The notes under the pieces: model-generated
Told to the model about the DNA's origin: nothing
What the model saw: the letters and a program-made list of their open reading frames with translations, nothing else
Databases searched by the model: none
Shown here: one piece after another, positions 18,011 through 26,470 of the stretch
Layout: the number at the start of each line of letters is the position of its first letter
How positions within the stretch are numbered: position 1 is the first letter of the stretch
Assembly (NCBI GenBank): GCA_047623945.1
Contig: JBLHOT010000007.1
Span: forward strand, 18,399-82,398
DNA from: Arcticibacterium sp047623945
GTDB lineage: Bacteria > Bacteroidota > Bacteroidia > Cytophagales > Spirosomataceae
Direction of reading: 5' to 3'
Length of the DNA: 64,000 nt
Program-made: the position numbers and the translations under genes

Positions 18011-18023
18011 AATGCGGAAGTAA

Positions 18024-18305
18024 GTGATAAAATCCTTTCAAAATAACAATACCGAGAAAATCTGGAAAGGAACACATTCGAATAGACTTCCAAATGAAAT
18101 ACACAACATAGTCCGAAGGAAGTTAAGAATGATGAATAACTCCCAAAATCTAAATGATTTGAGAGTGCCTCCTGCGAATAGATTAGAGCGATTCAAAGGA
18201 AATATCAAGGAATATTATAGCATTAGAATTAACAATCAATGGAGGATAATCTTTATTTGGGAAAACGATAATGCTTACGAGGTTGAAATAATTAATTACC
18301 CTTAA
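18024..18305 (+). CDS. higB: HigB-family toxin (RelE superfamily mRNA interferase)
   Basis: A protein of 93 residues with a GTG start. It shows the HigB pattern: IWKGTHSNRLPNEIHNIVRR, then RVPPANRLERFKG, YYSIRINNQWRIIFIW and the C-terminal VEIINYP. HigB toxins cut mRNA on the ribosome when not bound by antitoxin. The toxin gene comes first and the antitoxin follows after 10 bases, the order typical of higBA. All family landmarks are present, so the toxin looks intact. Confidence 0.9.
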   Translation: MIKSFQNNNTEKIWKGTHSNRLPNEIHNIVRRKLRMMNNSQNLNDLRVPPANRLERFKGNIKEYYSIRINNQWRIIFIWENDNAYEVEIINYP

Positions 18306-18315
18306 AGTTGAAAAA

Positions 18316-18612
18316 ATGGAGGCTTTGAACAACATTCATCCAGGTGAAACCTTAAAAGAGGAATTCTTAATTCCTCTTGAGATATCGGCATATAGGCTAT
18401 CTAAAGAAACCTTTATTCCGCAAACTAGAGTTAGTGAAATCATTAAAGGAAACAGAAAAATAACCGTCGATTCAGCACTCCGTTTTTCTAAATTCTTTGG
18501 AAACTCAGCTAAATTTTGGCTTGGGCTTCAAGATGATTTTGACCTAGAAGAACAAAAAAATATTAAGTCTAAAGAATTACAGGCCATAAAGGCTATTGTA
18601 TACGCTACCTAG
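18316..18612 (+). CDS. higA: HigA-family antitoxin (XRE-type DNA-binding)
   Basis: A protein of 98 residues that begins with the HigA signature HPGETLKEEFLIPLEIS and contains an XRE helix-turn-helix (YRLSKETFIPQTRVSEIIKG). It ends with the conserved block SAKFWLGLQDDFDLE. It neutralises HigB and represses the operon. The palindrome at 17998-18010 is a likely target. Intact and complete. Confidence 0.92.
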   Translation: MEALNNIHPGETLKEEFLIPLEISAYRLSKETFIPQTRVSEIIKGNRKITVDSALRFSKFFGNSAKFWLGLQDDFDLEEQKNIKSKELQAIKAIVYAT

Positions 18613-18871
18613 CAAAATATAATATTAATGACTGACGCATTCCAGACACCGCCGGTCGGGGCTTAGGTCAAAATCGATTATTCTCGTCCCGAAAGTAGAC
18701 CGCTCCACTCGGACTAGTAATTAGCATTCTGCCACAGTTATCCTTAATATCTGTAAAATATTGTCTAAGTTATTCTAGCAAAAAATAGTCCATTTTGACC
18801 TGAGTATGTTATTTTTAACATCTCCAATACGCAAAGAAAAAGCTACTCAATAACATCAATAAGGAACAAAA

Positions 18872-20056
18872 ATGACGGCTACTATTCTAATTTCGTTTTG
18901 TTTACTACTACTTATCGCTTATTTGTTTGATATCACCTCAACCAAAACAAAGATACCCTCTGTCATATTACTGCTTTTGCTGGGTTGGGGAATAAAAGAA
19001 ATAACCCATTGGCTGGGATATGGCCTCATAGACTTTTCTTCACTATTACCCGTTTTAGCCACTTTTGGTTTAATATTAATTGTTTTAGAAGGTTCGCTTG
19101 AACTTAATCTCAATGGGTCCAAAATTGGACTCGTAAAGAAATCCATCTTAGGAGCACTTATTCCTATGGTTCTACTTGCCCTCACGTTGGCCATAGCCTT
19201 TCAGTACTTCGGAAACTATTCCTTTAAAAGTGGACTTATCAATGCCATTCCGTTATGTGTCATAAGTAGTGCTATTGCCATCCCAAGTGTGGTCAATTTG
19301 AGGCCTTCCTCAAAAGAATTTGTGGTATACGAAAGTAGTTTTTCAGACATTTTGGGCATTTTATTTTTTAACTTCATTGCCCTAAATGAAACCATAGGTT
19401 TAATCTCTATCACGAATTTTGGATTGCACTTACTGATAATAATAGCTGTGTCAATCATTGGCACCATTGTCCTATCGCTACTATTGGGAAGAATAGAGCA
19501 CCATGTAAAATTTGTCCCTATTATTCTTCTTATTGTTTTGGTATATGCTCTTCTGAAGTTATATCACCTTCCTGCTCTTCTTTTTATACTTTTATTTGGT
19601 TTGGCAATAGGAAACTTAGGCTTATTTAAAGGAATAAAATGGCTAAGAAAAATTAAAACAGACAATTTAAATAATGAGATAAATAAGTTTAAAGAATTAA
19701 CTATTGAAGGAGCTTTCTTGGTTCGTTCCCTATTTTTTATCCTTTTCGGTTACACTATTAAAACTTCGGAAATCACAAATTCCAATACCATTGTCTGGGC
19801 CATTGCCATCGTTGGTCTAGTCTTGATTCTTCGTGCCTTGCAGCTGAAAGTATCCAAGATTGACATAAACCCACTTCTATACATCGCTCCCAGAGGTTTA
19901 ATTACCATTCTCTTGTTTTTTTCTATTCTACCTGATGACAGGATTTCATTGGTAAATAACTCTCTCATTATCCAAATCATCCTAATATCGGCCATCATAA
20001 TGGCCATTGGTTTGATTTTTAAACCTGAGAGGCTACCAGAAGCGGAGGAGAAGTAG
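18872..20056 (+). CDS. Monovalent cation:proton antiporter (CPA family)
   Basis: An integral membrane protein of 394 residues with about twelve hydrophobic segments and very few soluble loops. Typical features are ILIVLEGSLELNLNGSKIG, with the acidic residue of the transport path, and the long re-entrant-like VISSAIAIPSVVNL. It exchanges Na+ or K+ for protons across the inner membrane. It lacks the C-terminal TrkA nucleotide-binding domain found in KefB-type relatives, so it is nearer to short CPA1-like proteins. The gene is monocistronic. Confidence 0.85.
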   Translation: MTATILISFCLLLLIAYLFDITSTKTKIPSVILLLLLGWGIKEITHWLGYGLIDFSSLLPVLATFGLILIVLEGSLELNLNGSKIGLVKKSILGALIPMVLLALTLAIAFQYFGNYSFKSGLINAIPLCVISSAIAIPSVVNLRPSSKEFVVYESSFSDILGILFFNFIALNETIGLISITNFGLHLLIIIAVSIIGTIVLSLLLGRIEHHVKFVPIILLIVLVYALLKLYHLPALLFILLFGLAIGNLGLFKGIKWLRKIKTDNLNNEINKFKELTIEGAFLVRSLFFILFGYTIKTSEITNSNTIVWAIAIVGLVLILRALQLKVSKIDINPLLYIAPRGLITILLFFSILPDDRISLVNNSLIIQIILISAIIMAIGLIFKPERLPEAEEK

Positions 20057-20147
20057 ACCAAAAGCCTTTAAGGCATTTTCATTCCTAGGCAAAACTTCGC
20101 TAATTTCATGCAGCTATTACTCAAAATACCTATAGTCAAAAAGTCAC

Positions 20148-21677
20148 ATGAAAAGATTGTTTATTCTACTCCTCAGTTCACTCAGTTTTGCTTTCTATTC
20201 TTGCTCGTCCGAAAGTTCTGAGAGCCAAAAACCAAATATCATTTACATACTAGCAGACGACCTAGGCTATGGTGAACTAGGATCCTACGGCCAAAAATTG
20301 ATTGAGACTCCGAACATTGACAAGCTGGCCACGGGAGGCATGAAATTTACCCAGCACTATTCTGGTGCTCCTGTTTGTGCTCCTGCTAGATGCGTTCTTC
20401 TGACAGGTAAGCATTCTGGAAATGCTCACATTCGTGGAAACGATGAATGGAAAAGCAGAGGTGATGTCGGGAATTTTCAAGCCATGTTTGATGACCCGAA
20501 CCTAGAAGGTCAAAGACCGCTTCCTGATAGCGTGATCACTCTTCCTGAAATGTTACAAGAAGCAGGCTATGTCACAGGAGGGGTAGGGAAATGGGGCTTG
20601 GGAGCTCCAAACACAGAGGGTGTGCCCTCCAAGCAGGGATTTGACCTCTTTTATGGTTATAATTGCCAACGCCAAGCTCACACCTATTATCCCATGCACC
20701 TGTGGCGAAATGAGGAAAAGGTTTTACTCAATAATAAACTTGTGGCTCCTAACACAAAACTTTCTACTGATGCCGATCCGAATGATGAAGCGGCTTATGC
20801 AGATTTCACACTCACAGATTATGCTCCAAACCTTATGCATCAAGAAGCTTTAGGCTTCATAGAAAAAAATCAAGACAAGCCTTTCTTTCTGTACTATGCA
20901 TCTCCTGTGCCTCATGTACCGCTTCAGGCACCACAGCGTTGGGTCGAATATTATAAGGAAAAACTAGGCGAGGAGGCCCCTTATGATGGCAATAAAGGTT
21001 ATTTCCCAAACCGTACGCCCAATGCCACTTATGCTGCTATGATTTCTTATTTAGATGAGCAAGTAGGTGAACTAGTCACTCAACTGAAAACACTCGGACT
21101 CTACGAAAACACACTGATAATTTTCAGCAGCGATAATGGACCTACCTATGCTGGAGGAGCCAATACGCCGTTTTTTGACAGTGCCGCTCCTTTTGTCACA
21201 GAAAAGGGCAGAGGCAAAGGATCTGTTTATGAAGGTGGCATACGTGTACCCATGATAGCCCATTGGCCTGGCCACATAAAGGCGGGAAGTATTTCCAATC
21301 ATATCTCGGCATTTCAAGATGTCTATCCTACACTTGCTGAACTCACTCAAGCAAGCCCCAAAACATCCTTAGACGGTCTAAGTTTCCTACCTTCTCTACT
21401 AGATAAAGAACAAGCAGAACACCCTTTCCTCTATTGGGAATTCCCTGAAAGTGGCGGCCAGCAAGCCCTAAGAATGGGCAAATGGAAGGCGGTAAGACAA
21501 AACATCAAAAAAGGCGAATTAGATATTGAGCTTTATAACTTGGAAACAGACCTTCAGGAACAAAACAATGTGGCTTCCGAACATCCTGAATTAATAGAAA
21601 AAATTAAAACTATCTTTTTAGAAGAACACACAGTACCAGTAATTGACAAGTTTAAATTGGCTGCTTTGGGGGATTAG
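20148..21677 (+). CDS. Sulfatase lipoprotein (arylsulfatase type, S1 family)
   Basis: A protein of 509 residues with a lipoprotein signal (LSFAFYSC). It has IIYILADDLGYGELGSYG for metal binding, the formylglycine site C-A-P-A-R in GAPVCAPARCVLLTGKHSG, GVGKWGLG and FSSDNGPTYAGG. It is a different subgroup from the sulfatase at 15281-16720: it uses Cys-x-Pro-x-Arg where the other has Cys-x-Ala-x-Arg, and it carries a long RGNDEW insertion after the active site. It cleaves organic sulfate esters at the cell surface. The substrate is unknown. Confidence 0.92.
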   Translation: MKRLFILLLSSLSFAFYSCSSESSESQKPNIIYILADDLGYGELGSYGQKLIETPNIDKLATGGMKFTQHYSGAPVCAPARCVLLTGKHSGNAHIRGNDEWKSRGDVGNFQAMFDDPNLEGQRPLPDSVITLPEMLQEAGYVTGGVGKWGLGAPNTEGVPSKQGFDLFYGYNCQRQAHTYYPMHLWRNEEKVLLNNKLVAPNTKLSTDADPNDEAAYADFTLTDYAPNLMHQEALGFIEKNQDKPFFLYYASPVPHVPLQAPQRWVEYYKEKLGEEAPYDGNKGYFPNRTPNATYAAMISYLDEQVGELVTQLKTLGLYENTLIIFSSDNGPTYAGGANTPFFDSAAPFVTEKGRGKGSVYEGGIRVPMIAHWPGHIKAGSISNHISAFQDVYPTLAELTQASPKTSLDGLSFLPSLLDKEQAEHPFLYWEFPESGGQQALRMGKWKAVRQNIKKGELDIELYNLETDLQEQNNVASEHPELIEKIKTIFLEEHTVPVIDKFKLAALGD

Positions 21678-22085
21678 AAGTTTGTGTATTCTCATAAATA
21701 ATGATTTCGAAATTTGATAACAAATAAGCATATTATTAAAAAATCTTCAAAGCTGTTTCGAATTCTAAAAAACCACAGACACTGTCTACTAAATTAAAGT
21801 AGACCTGAAGTTATTTCACATAAAAACTGAGTCACACACTCGTAAACCATATTGTCTTCAAAAATAAAATGGATTTATACTAAACATAGACTATCAAGAG
21901 AATAGGGAAGAAAGAATGGATTCAAAGAGACCAACTCTCTGCAAATAATTATTAATCTTGCTCCTAAGTTAGAACTCGGTTATTGTCCATTAGTTCTATA
22001 AAAAAGTAGCTAAGCAATGGAAGAGTACATAAATTACGCATCCAAAGAAAATCTAGAGTAAGAACTGCCCAATCACAAACCCAAA
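21678..22085. other. 408-bp gap without recognisable gene
   Basis: AT-rich, with stops in all frames I read. One small inverted repeat is visible (GTCTAC near 21785 with GTAGAC near 21801). No promoter box of the TAnnTTTG form and no decayed gene could be recognised. Confidence 0.5.
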
Positions 22086-23198
22086 ATGACCTCAACCCCT
22101 ACTTCTAAAAGACTTTACTCGCTAGACGCCCTCCGTGGCTTTGATATGTTCTGGATTATAGGGGCCGAGGAGCTCTTCCATGTCATGGCGGATATTAAAG
22201 AAAACTCGTTTTGGTATTTCTTTTCCAATCAATTTACTCACCCAGATTGGCATGGCTTTGCTTTTTATGATTTAATATTTCCTTTGTTTCTCTTTTTAGC
22301 TGGTGTAGCCACACCCTTCTCTTTGGGTAAACAAATGGATCAAGGTGTTACCAAAAAATCGCTCCTTCTGAAAGTCATTAAAAGAGGTTTGATGTTGGTA
22401 CTTCTAGGTGTCATTTACAATAATGGCTTGCAAATCATGCCTATAGAAGAAATAAGATTCCCAAGTGTCTTAGGCCGTATTGGCTTAGCTTATATGTTTG
22501 CTAATATCATTTACCTCTTCACAGAACAGCGAGGCCAAATCATTTGGTTTACAGCTATTTTAATAGGTTATTGGTTGCTTCTACTACTCGGTTCTGCCCC
22601 CGGTTATCCGAGTGGCACATTGAGTATGGAAGGCAATATCGTATCCTATATTGACACGCTATTAACTCCAGGAAGACTCTACATGGGCATTCATGACCCT
22701 GAAGGCTTGACGGCCACCATTCCAGCCATTGCTACTGCTCTCTTAGGCATATATGCCGGTAGTTTACTAAAAAATACCCCCACGGAGAAGCGGAAAGGTA
22801 CGGCCAAAAGCTTATTCATCACCGGCGTCATATTGCTCGTAGTAGCACAGCTTTGGAATCTCGCATTCCCAATTAACAAAAACTTATGGACGAGTTCTTT
22901 TGTGCTGCAATGTGGCGGCCTAAGCATGCTGCTATTGACATTCTTTTATTATGTGATTGATATTCTCGGTTATCAAAAGTGGGCCTTTTTCTTTAAGGTC
23001 ATCGGGATAAACTCTATCCTTATTTATATGGCACGTCATTTTGTAGATTGGCATTACACCGCCTCTGCCCTCTTTGGTTGGGTGGGGCAACTTGTTGGAC
23101 AGCCCTATATTTCAATAGTGATGGTGTTTGCCTTGTTGGCCGTTCAGTGGCTATTCCTTTACGTCCTTTACAAAAAGAAGCTGTTTCTTAGCGTTTGA
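22086..23198 (+). CDS. HGSNAT-like multi-pass acyltransferase (DUF5009 type)
   Basis: An integral membrane protein of 370 residues with about ten hydrophobic segments and the family signature LYSLDALRGFDMFWIIGAEE at the N-terminus. Related proteins include human heparan-alpha-glucosaminide N-acetyltransferase, which moves acetyl groups across a membrane to a sugar amine. A role in acetylating an envelope glycan is possible. It sits after a sulfatase gene on the same strand, but the 408-bp gap argues against one transcript. Confidence 0.8.
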   Translation: MTSTPTSKRLYSLDALRGFDMFWIIGAEELFHVMADIKENSFWYFFSNQFTHPDWHGFAFYDLIFPLFLFLAGVATPFSLGKQMDQGVTKKSLLLKVIKRGLMLVLLGVIYNNGLQIMPIEEIRFPSVLGRIGLAYMFANIIYLFTEQRGQIIWFTAILIGYWLLLLLGSAPGYPSGTLSMEGNIVSYIDTLLTPGRLYMGIHDPEGLTATIPAIATALLGIYAGSLLKNTPTEKRKGTAKSLFITGVILLVVAQLWNLAFPINKNLWTSSFVLQCGGLSMLLLTFFYYVIDILGYQKWAFFFKVIGINSILIYMARHFVDWHYTASALFGWVGQLVGQPYISIVMVFALLAVQWLFLYVLYKKKLFLSV

Positions 23199-23214
23199 TA
23201 AAAATTAAAGGTTT

Positions 23215-23556
23215 ATGCCCTATCAGGTCTACGTGGTAGAACTTCATAAAAAAGTTTACTCAGAAAATACTAAATTCCGTGACGCTAATCCACAGTTTAA
23301 CGGCGTACTAGAATGCCTCTATGTGGGCATGACGAGTAAATCACCCAAAGAGCGATACAAGCAGCATAAGACCGGATATAGAAACAAAAAAGGCATTAAG
23401 TTGTCTGCCAATATTGTTCAGAAATATGGCATGTATTTGAGGCCAAGCCTTTACAATCATATTGCCTCTGTGAAAACGCGGGCAGAAGCACTCAAATTGG
23501 AGGAAAGCTTAGCACTGGATTTAAGGCGTGAACGGTATGCTGTTTGGTTTAATTAG
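23215..23556 (+). CDS. Small GIY-YIG-like protein
   Basis: A protein of 113 residues. YQVYVVEL followed by CLYVGMTSKSPKERYKQHKTG recalls the GIY-YIG nuclease core (GIY and YIG strands, then the Arg helix), with a longer than usual loop of about 20 residues between the two strands. A C-terminal EESLALDLRRERYAVW could hold the metal-binding glutamate. It begins 17 bases after the acyltransferase gene. It could be a DNA nuclease or a degenerate binding protein; activity cannot be judged. Confidence 0.55.
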   Translation: MPYQVYVVELHKKVYSENTKFRDANPQFNGVLECLYVGMTSKSPKERYKQHKTGYRNKKGIKLSANIVQKYGMYLRPSLYNHIASVKTRAEALKLEESLALDLRRERYAVWFN

Positions 23557-23622
23557 CAACCTTCGCTCATAAAGTGACATGCCCACATCCGTTTCGTAAA
23601 TCTGAATGCGTAAATTTCGGCT

Positions 23623-24402
23623 ATGAATTTAAATCTGAAAAATAAGTATGCTTTAGTCTGTGGTGCTACAGACGGCATCGGCTGGGCTTCTGCTGTAGAA
23701 TTGGCCAAACTTGGAGCTAATGTTTGGCTATTTGCTCGCAACAAAGAAAAGCTAAAGCTTAAAGTAGCTCTTCTCGATATTTCCAAAGGTCAAAAGCATC
23801 GTTTTTTAGTTGCAGACTTCACCGACCGCACCGCCGTAGAGGAAGCCTTAGCAAGTAATAAATGTCATTTTCATATCTTGGTTAACAATACTGGAGGTCC
23901 TGAAGGCGGTGCCATTTTAGACGAAAAGCCAGAGAAGTTTGAAGCCACTTTTCAGCAGCATTTGGTGATGAACCAAATCATAGTCCAGCACGTGGTTCCT
24001 TTCATGAAAGCTGAGAAATATGGTAGAATTATCAATATTATCTCTGTATCTGTAAAACAACCTATTTTAGGCTTGGGTGTTTCTAATACCATCAGATGGG
24101 CAGTAGCGGCATGGGCCAAAACCCTTTCGAAAGAACTAAGTCATACGGGCATTACCGTGAACAATGTGTTACCGGGTTATACCACAACAGGAAGGCTGAC
24201 TCAAGTCAACAAAATGAGAGCTAAAACCGAAAAGAAATCTTTAGAGAAGCTAGAAGCAGAAATGGAAGCGAATGTGCCTTCGGGAAGATTTGCTACGCCA
24301 GAAGAAGTGGGTGCTGCCGTGGCATTTTTAGCCTCACCTGTGGCCTTCTCAATTAATGGTGTCAATTTGCCCGTGGATGGCGGTTTGGCGGCTACGCTTT
24401 AG
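23623..24402 (+). CDS. SDR-family oxidoreductase lacking the usual Tyr-x-x-x-Lys
   Basis: A protein of 259 residues with the NAD(P) motif CGATDGIGWASAVELAKLG, NNTGGPEGG, and the C-terminal VNLPVDGGLAATL. After the serine region (IINIISVSVKQ) the expected Tyr-x-x-x-Lys is replaced by S-N-T-I-R in LGVSNTIRWAVAAWAK. A divergent SDR subgroup with SNxxR at this position exists, so the change is probably ancestral and not damage. The substrate is unknown. The gene is free-standing. Confidence 0.82.
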   Translation: MNLNLKNKYALVCGATDGIGWASAVELAKLGANVWLFARNKEKLKLKVALLDISKGQKHRFLVADFTDRTAVEEALASNKCHFHILVNNTGGPEGGAILDEKPEKFEATFQQHLVMNQIIVQHVVPFMKAEKYGRIINIISVSVKQPILGLGVSNTIRWAVAAWAKTLSKELSHTGITVNNVLPGYTTTGRLTQVNKMRAKTEKKSLEKLEAEMEANVPSGRFATPEEVGAAVAFLASPVAFSINGVNLPVDGGLAATL

Positions 24403-24541
24403 TAGGCTTTAGAGAGCTGCAATTTCATGTGAAAGGTAGGGTTTGTTTAATTCGAAGGAAACGTTCATCTGGATATTCGGAAATTCAGAATGAAAACTGC
24501 CTCCTACCTAGTGCAAATTAAACGAGTAAGTTACAGTTCAT

Positions 24542-25156
24542 TTATTCAACCACCTGCATACATCTAAAGGTCAAATTAACTCTTGGGGTTTTGATTTTCT
24601 TTGATTTTGGTAATGCGTGATGCCAATGCGATTGTGTGGTTCCTTTCATCACTAAAAGACTACCCGACTCTAAGACTAATTGTACCTTTTCTTTCGATTT
24701 AATATGTCTTAAATCAAACCTTCTTTCTGCTCCGAAACTTAAGCTGACAATAGGCGAATCACGTACCAAGCTTTTCTCATCGTCTCTGTGCCAACCCATG
24801 CCTTCATCGCCGCTGTGATATAAATTCAATAGGCAAGAATTGAAGCTTATACCTGCCTTTTCTTCGGCTACAGCTTTAACTGCGAATAGTTCTGCTGTCC
24901 AAGACAAAGGATTCTTGGTGGTATTTGAATAATGGTAAGGGTAGTTTCCATCTGCGTACCAAGCCACCTTCCTTTTAGTAACAATGTGCTTCCCAAAAAT
25001 GTGGGTTTCATCATGTTCCCAAGGAATTTCATTTAGTAGATAGTTCAGAAACTCAGCTGCTTTTTCAAAGTCCATGACCTTTCCATGATAATTTACAATA
25101 CCATCCAACGGCAAGTAATTTTTGTTTGGGTCAATATTTTCTGGAAAGAGGTTCAT
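24542..25156 (-). CDS. AlkB-like 2-oxoglutarate/Fe(II) dioxygenase
   Basis: A protein of about 204 residues from the ATG at 25156; the frame ten codons upstream begins with TTG. The iron ligands are seen in MGWHRDDE (His and Asp) and QSHWHHALPK (distal His), and the 2-oxoglutarate arginine in RVNLTFRCM. SLSFGAERRFDLRH is typical of the ALKBH2/3-like group. It should remove methyl groups from damaged bases in DNA or RNA. It is a single gene with no adaptive-response partners nearby. Confidence 0.88.
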   Translation of the reverse strand: MNLFPENIDPNKNYLPLDGIVNYHGKVMDFEKAAEFLNYLLNEIPWEHDETHIFGKHIVTKRKVAWYADGNYPYHYSNTTKNPLSWTAELFAVKAVAEEKAGISFNSCLLNLYHSGDEGMGWHRDDEKSLVRDSPIVSLSFGAERRFDLRHIKSKEKVQLVLESGSLLVMKGTTQSHWHHALPKSKKIKTPRVNLTFRCMQVVE

Positions 25157-25219
25157 TCCTTCATAAGCGTTTAAATTCTTAAACAAAACTATACCCTCAT
25201 AACCACCTATAAAACCAGA

Positions 25220-25744
25220 TTATTCGTCATTTGACTTTCTTTTTTCCATAATCTGAACAATTGGTTTTTGTATGGCCACATTATTAGGATAAGAGACCAA
25301 ATCGCCGTCCTCAATTTGAATTTGGATGGCGAAGAATGTAATATCTTTCACCAAGCCCGAAACAGAATTATCTCCATCTATAATTTTTATTTGAGAGCCA
25401 ATCTTAAAAGGAAAATTAAAAAACAGCAATACAGAGGCGGTAATGTTACTCAACATAGACCATGAAGCAAAGAGGGCGATACCCGCCACAGCAAAAAAAG
25501 ACGCAAATAAACCTTTAAAGGAAACATCCCAAATAAAACCGAAAGCTAACATCAAAAGGGACAACCAAGTGATATTAAAAAATTTATTGGCATAAATAGA
25601 CCTCGCCCTATCCAAATCATGCTTTTTCTCTTGACGTGAAATGAGTCGCCTTGATATAAACCTTAGAATGATGTAAATAACAATAGCGATTAAAGAAATA
25701 GAAAATTCGTAAAAACGACTGTCCAATAGTTTTTGTAAATTCAT
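25220..25744 (-). CDS. Small mechanosensitive channel (MscS family)
   Basis: A protein of 174 residues with two to three membrane helices and an MscS core: SNITASVLLFFNFPFKIGSQ followed by the beta domain VSGLVKDITFFAIQIQIEDG and YPNNVAIQKPIV. It lacks the large C-terminal cage of E. coli MscS, so it is a minimal form. It opens under membrane tension to release solutes. It is on the same strand as the AlkB-like gene, which lies 63 bases downstream. Confidence 0.82.
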   Translation of the reverse strand: MNLQKLLDSRFYEFSISLIAIVIYIILRFISRRLISRQEKKHDLDRARSIYANKFFNITWLSLLMLAFGFIWDVSFKGLFASFFAVAGIALFASWSMLSNITASVLLFFNFPFKIGSQIKIIDGDNSVSGLVKDITFFAIQIQIEDGDLVSYPNNVAIQKPIVQIMEKRKSNDE

Positions 25745-25840
25745 GTTGCAAAATTAGACCAAAGCATTAGCATATTAAGTAACTAATGAAAGCTATTTAT
25801 GATTAACTTGGAATAGTTAAATTTGATAAAAGTATAGTTT

Positions 25841-26398
25841 ATGGCAATTACAGAATCCAATATGATGGCGATAGGGACTACAGCTCCCTCCTTCACTTTA
25901 TCAGACACCGTCTCTGGCAAAACGTTAAGTTTATACCATTTGAAAGCGGATGTAGCCACGGTTGTTATGTTTATTTGCAATCACTGTAAGTATGTAAAGC
26001 ACATTAATACTAACCTCGTGGAGATAGTCAGCAAGTTTAAACCCAAAGGCGTTTCATTTATAGGCATCAGTAGCAATGACGTAAATGCCTTCCCTGAAGA
26101 TGCTCCCACGGAAATGACAAAAGTGGCTAAACGGCTGGGCTACGACTTCCCATATCTCTATGACGAAACGCAGGAAGTAGCCAAAGCCTATGATGCAGCC
26201 TGCACTCCAGATTTTTACGTTTTTGACAAAAACTTAAAACTCGTTTATCGTGGCAGAATGGATGGATCTTCACCAGGAAATGGTGTCGCCTTAACAGGAA
26301 ATGATCTAAGAGGAGCATTAAGAGCAGTTGTTGCTGGAGATTTCGTTTCTGAGATTCAATACCCGAGTATGGGCTGTAATATTAAGTGGAAAGAGTGA
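25841..26398 (+). CDS. Thioredoxin-fold AhpC/TSA-like protein
   Basis: A protein of 185 residues starting GTTAPSFTLSDTVSGKTLSL, with the active-site-like FICNHCKYVKHI (Cys-x-x-Cys) and a cis-proline block CTPDFYVFDKN. The C-terminal YPSMGCNIKWK carries another cysteine. This matches a widespread family of cytoplasmic thioredoxin-like peroxiredoxins of unclear substrate. There is no signal peptide. A TAAATTTG box at 25818-25825 lies 15 bases before the start, but no -33 TTG was found at proper spacing. Confidence 0.82.
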   Translation: MAITESNMMAIGTTAPSFTLSDTVSGKTLSLYHLKADVATVVMFICNHCKYVKHINTNLVEIVSKFKPKGVSFIGISSNDVNAFPEDAPTEMTKVAKRLGYDFPYLYDETQEVAKAYDAACTPDFYVFDKNLKLVYRGRMDGSSPGNGVALTGNDLRGALRAVVAGDFVSEIQYPSMGCNIKWKE

Positions 26399-26436
26399 AT
26401 TAAATAAAACCCTTATTATTATTTCTTATGCTTTGT

Positions 26437-26448
26437 CAATTCGAATTG
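26437..26448. promoter_or_regulatory. Perfect palindrome upstream of the hydroxylysine/lysine operon
   Basis: CAATTCGAATTG is a 12-base perfect palindrome ending 22 bases before the first start codon of the operon. Its position fits an operator or a promoter-proximal regulator site. No regulator gene lies next to the operon. Confidence 0.35.
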
Positions 26449-26470
26449 CAAAAAATTATTTGAGCAAATA

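Larger units (their letters stand above)
17666..18023. other. Intergenic stretch with gene decay and a HigBA control region
   Basis: No intact gene. The left part (17690-17890) contains broken TCGAG/TCGAC-rich words like those in Bacteroidota intergenic repeats. The right part holds a possible dehydrogenase remnant on the minus strand and a palindrome just before higB; both are listed separately. Confidence 0.6.
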
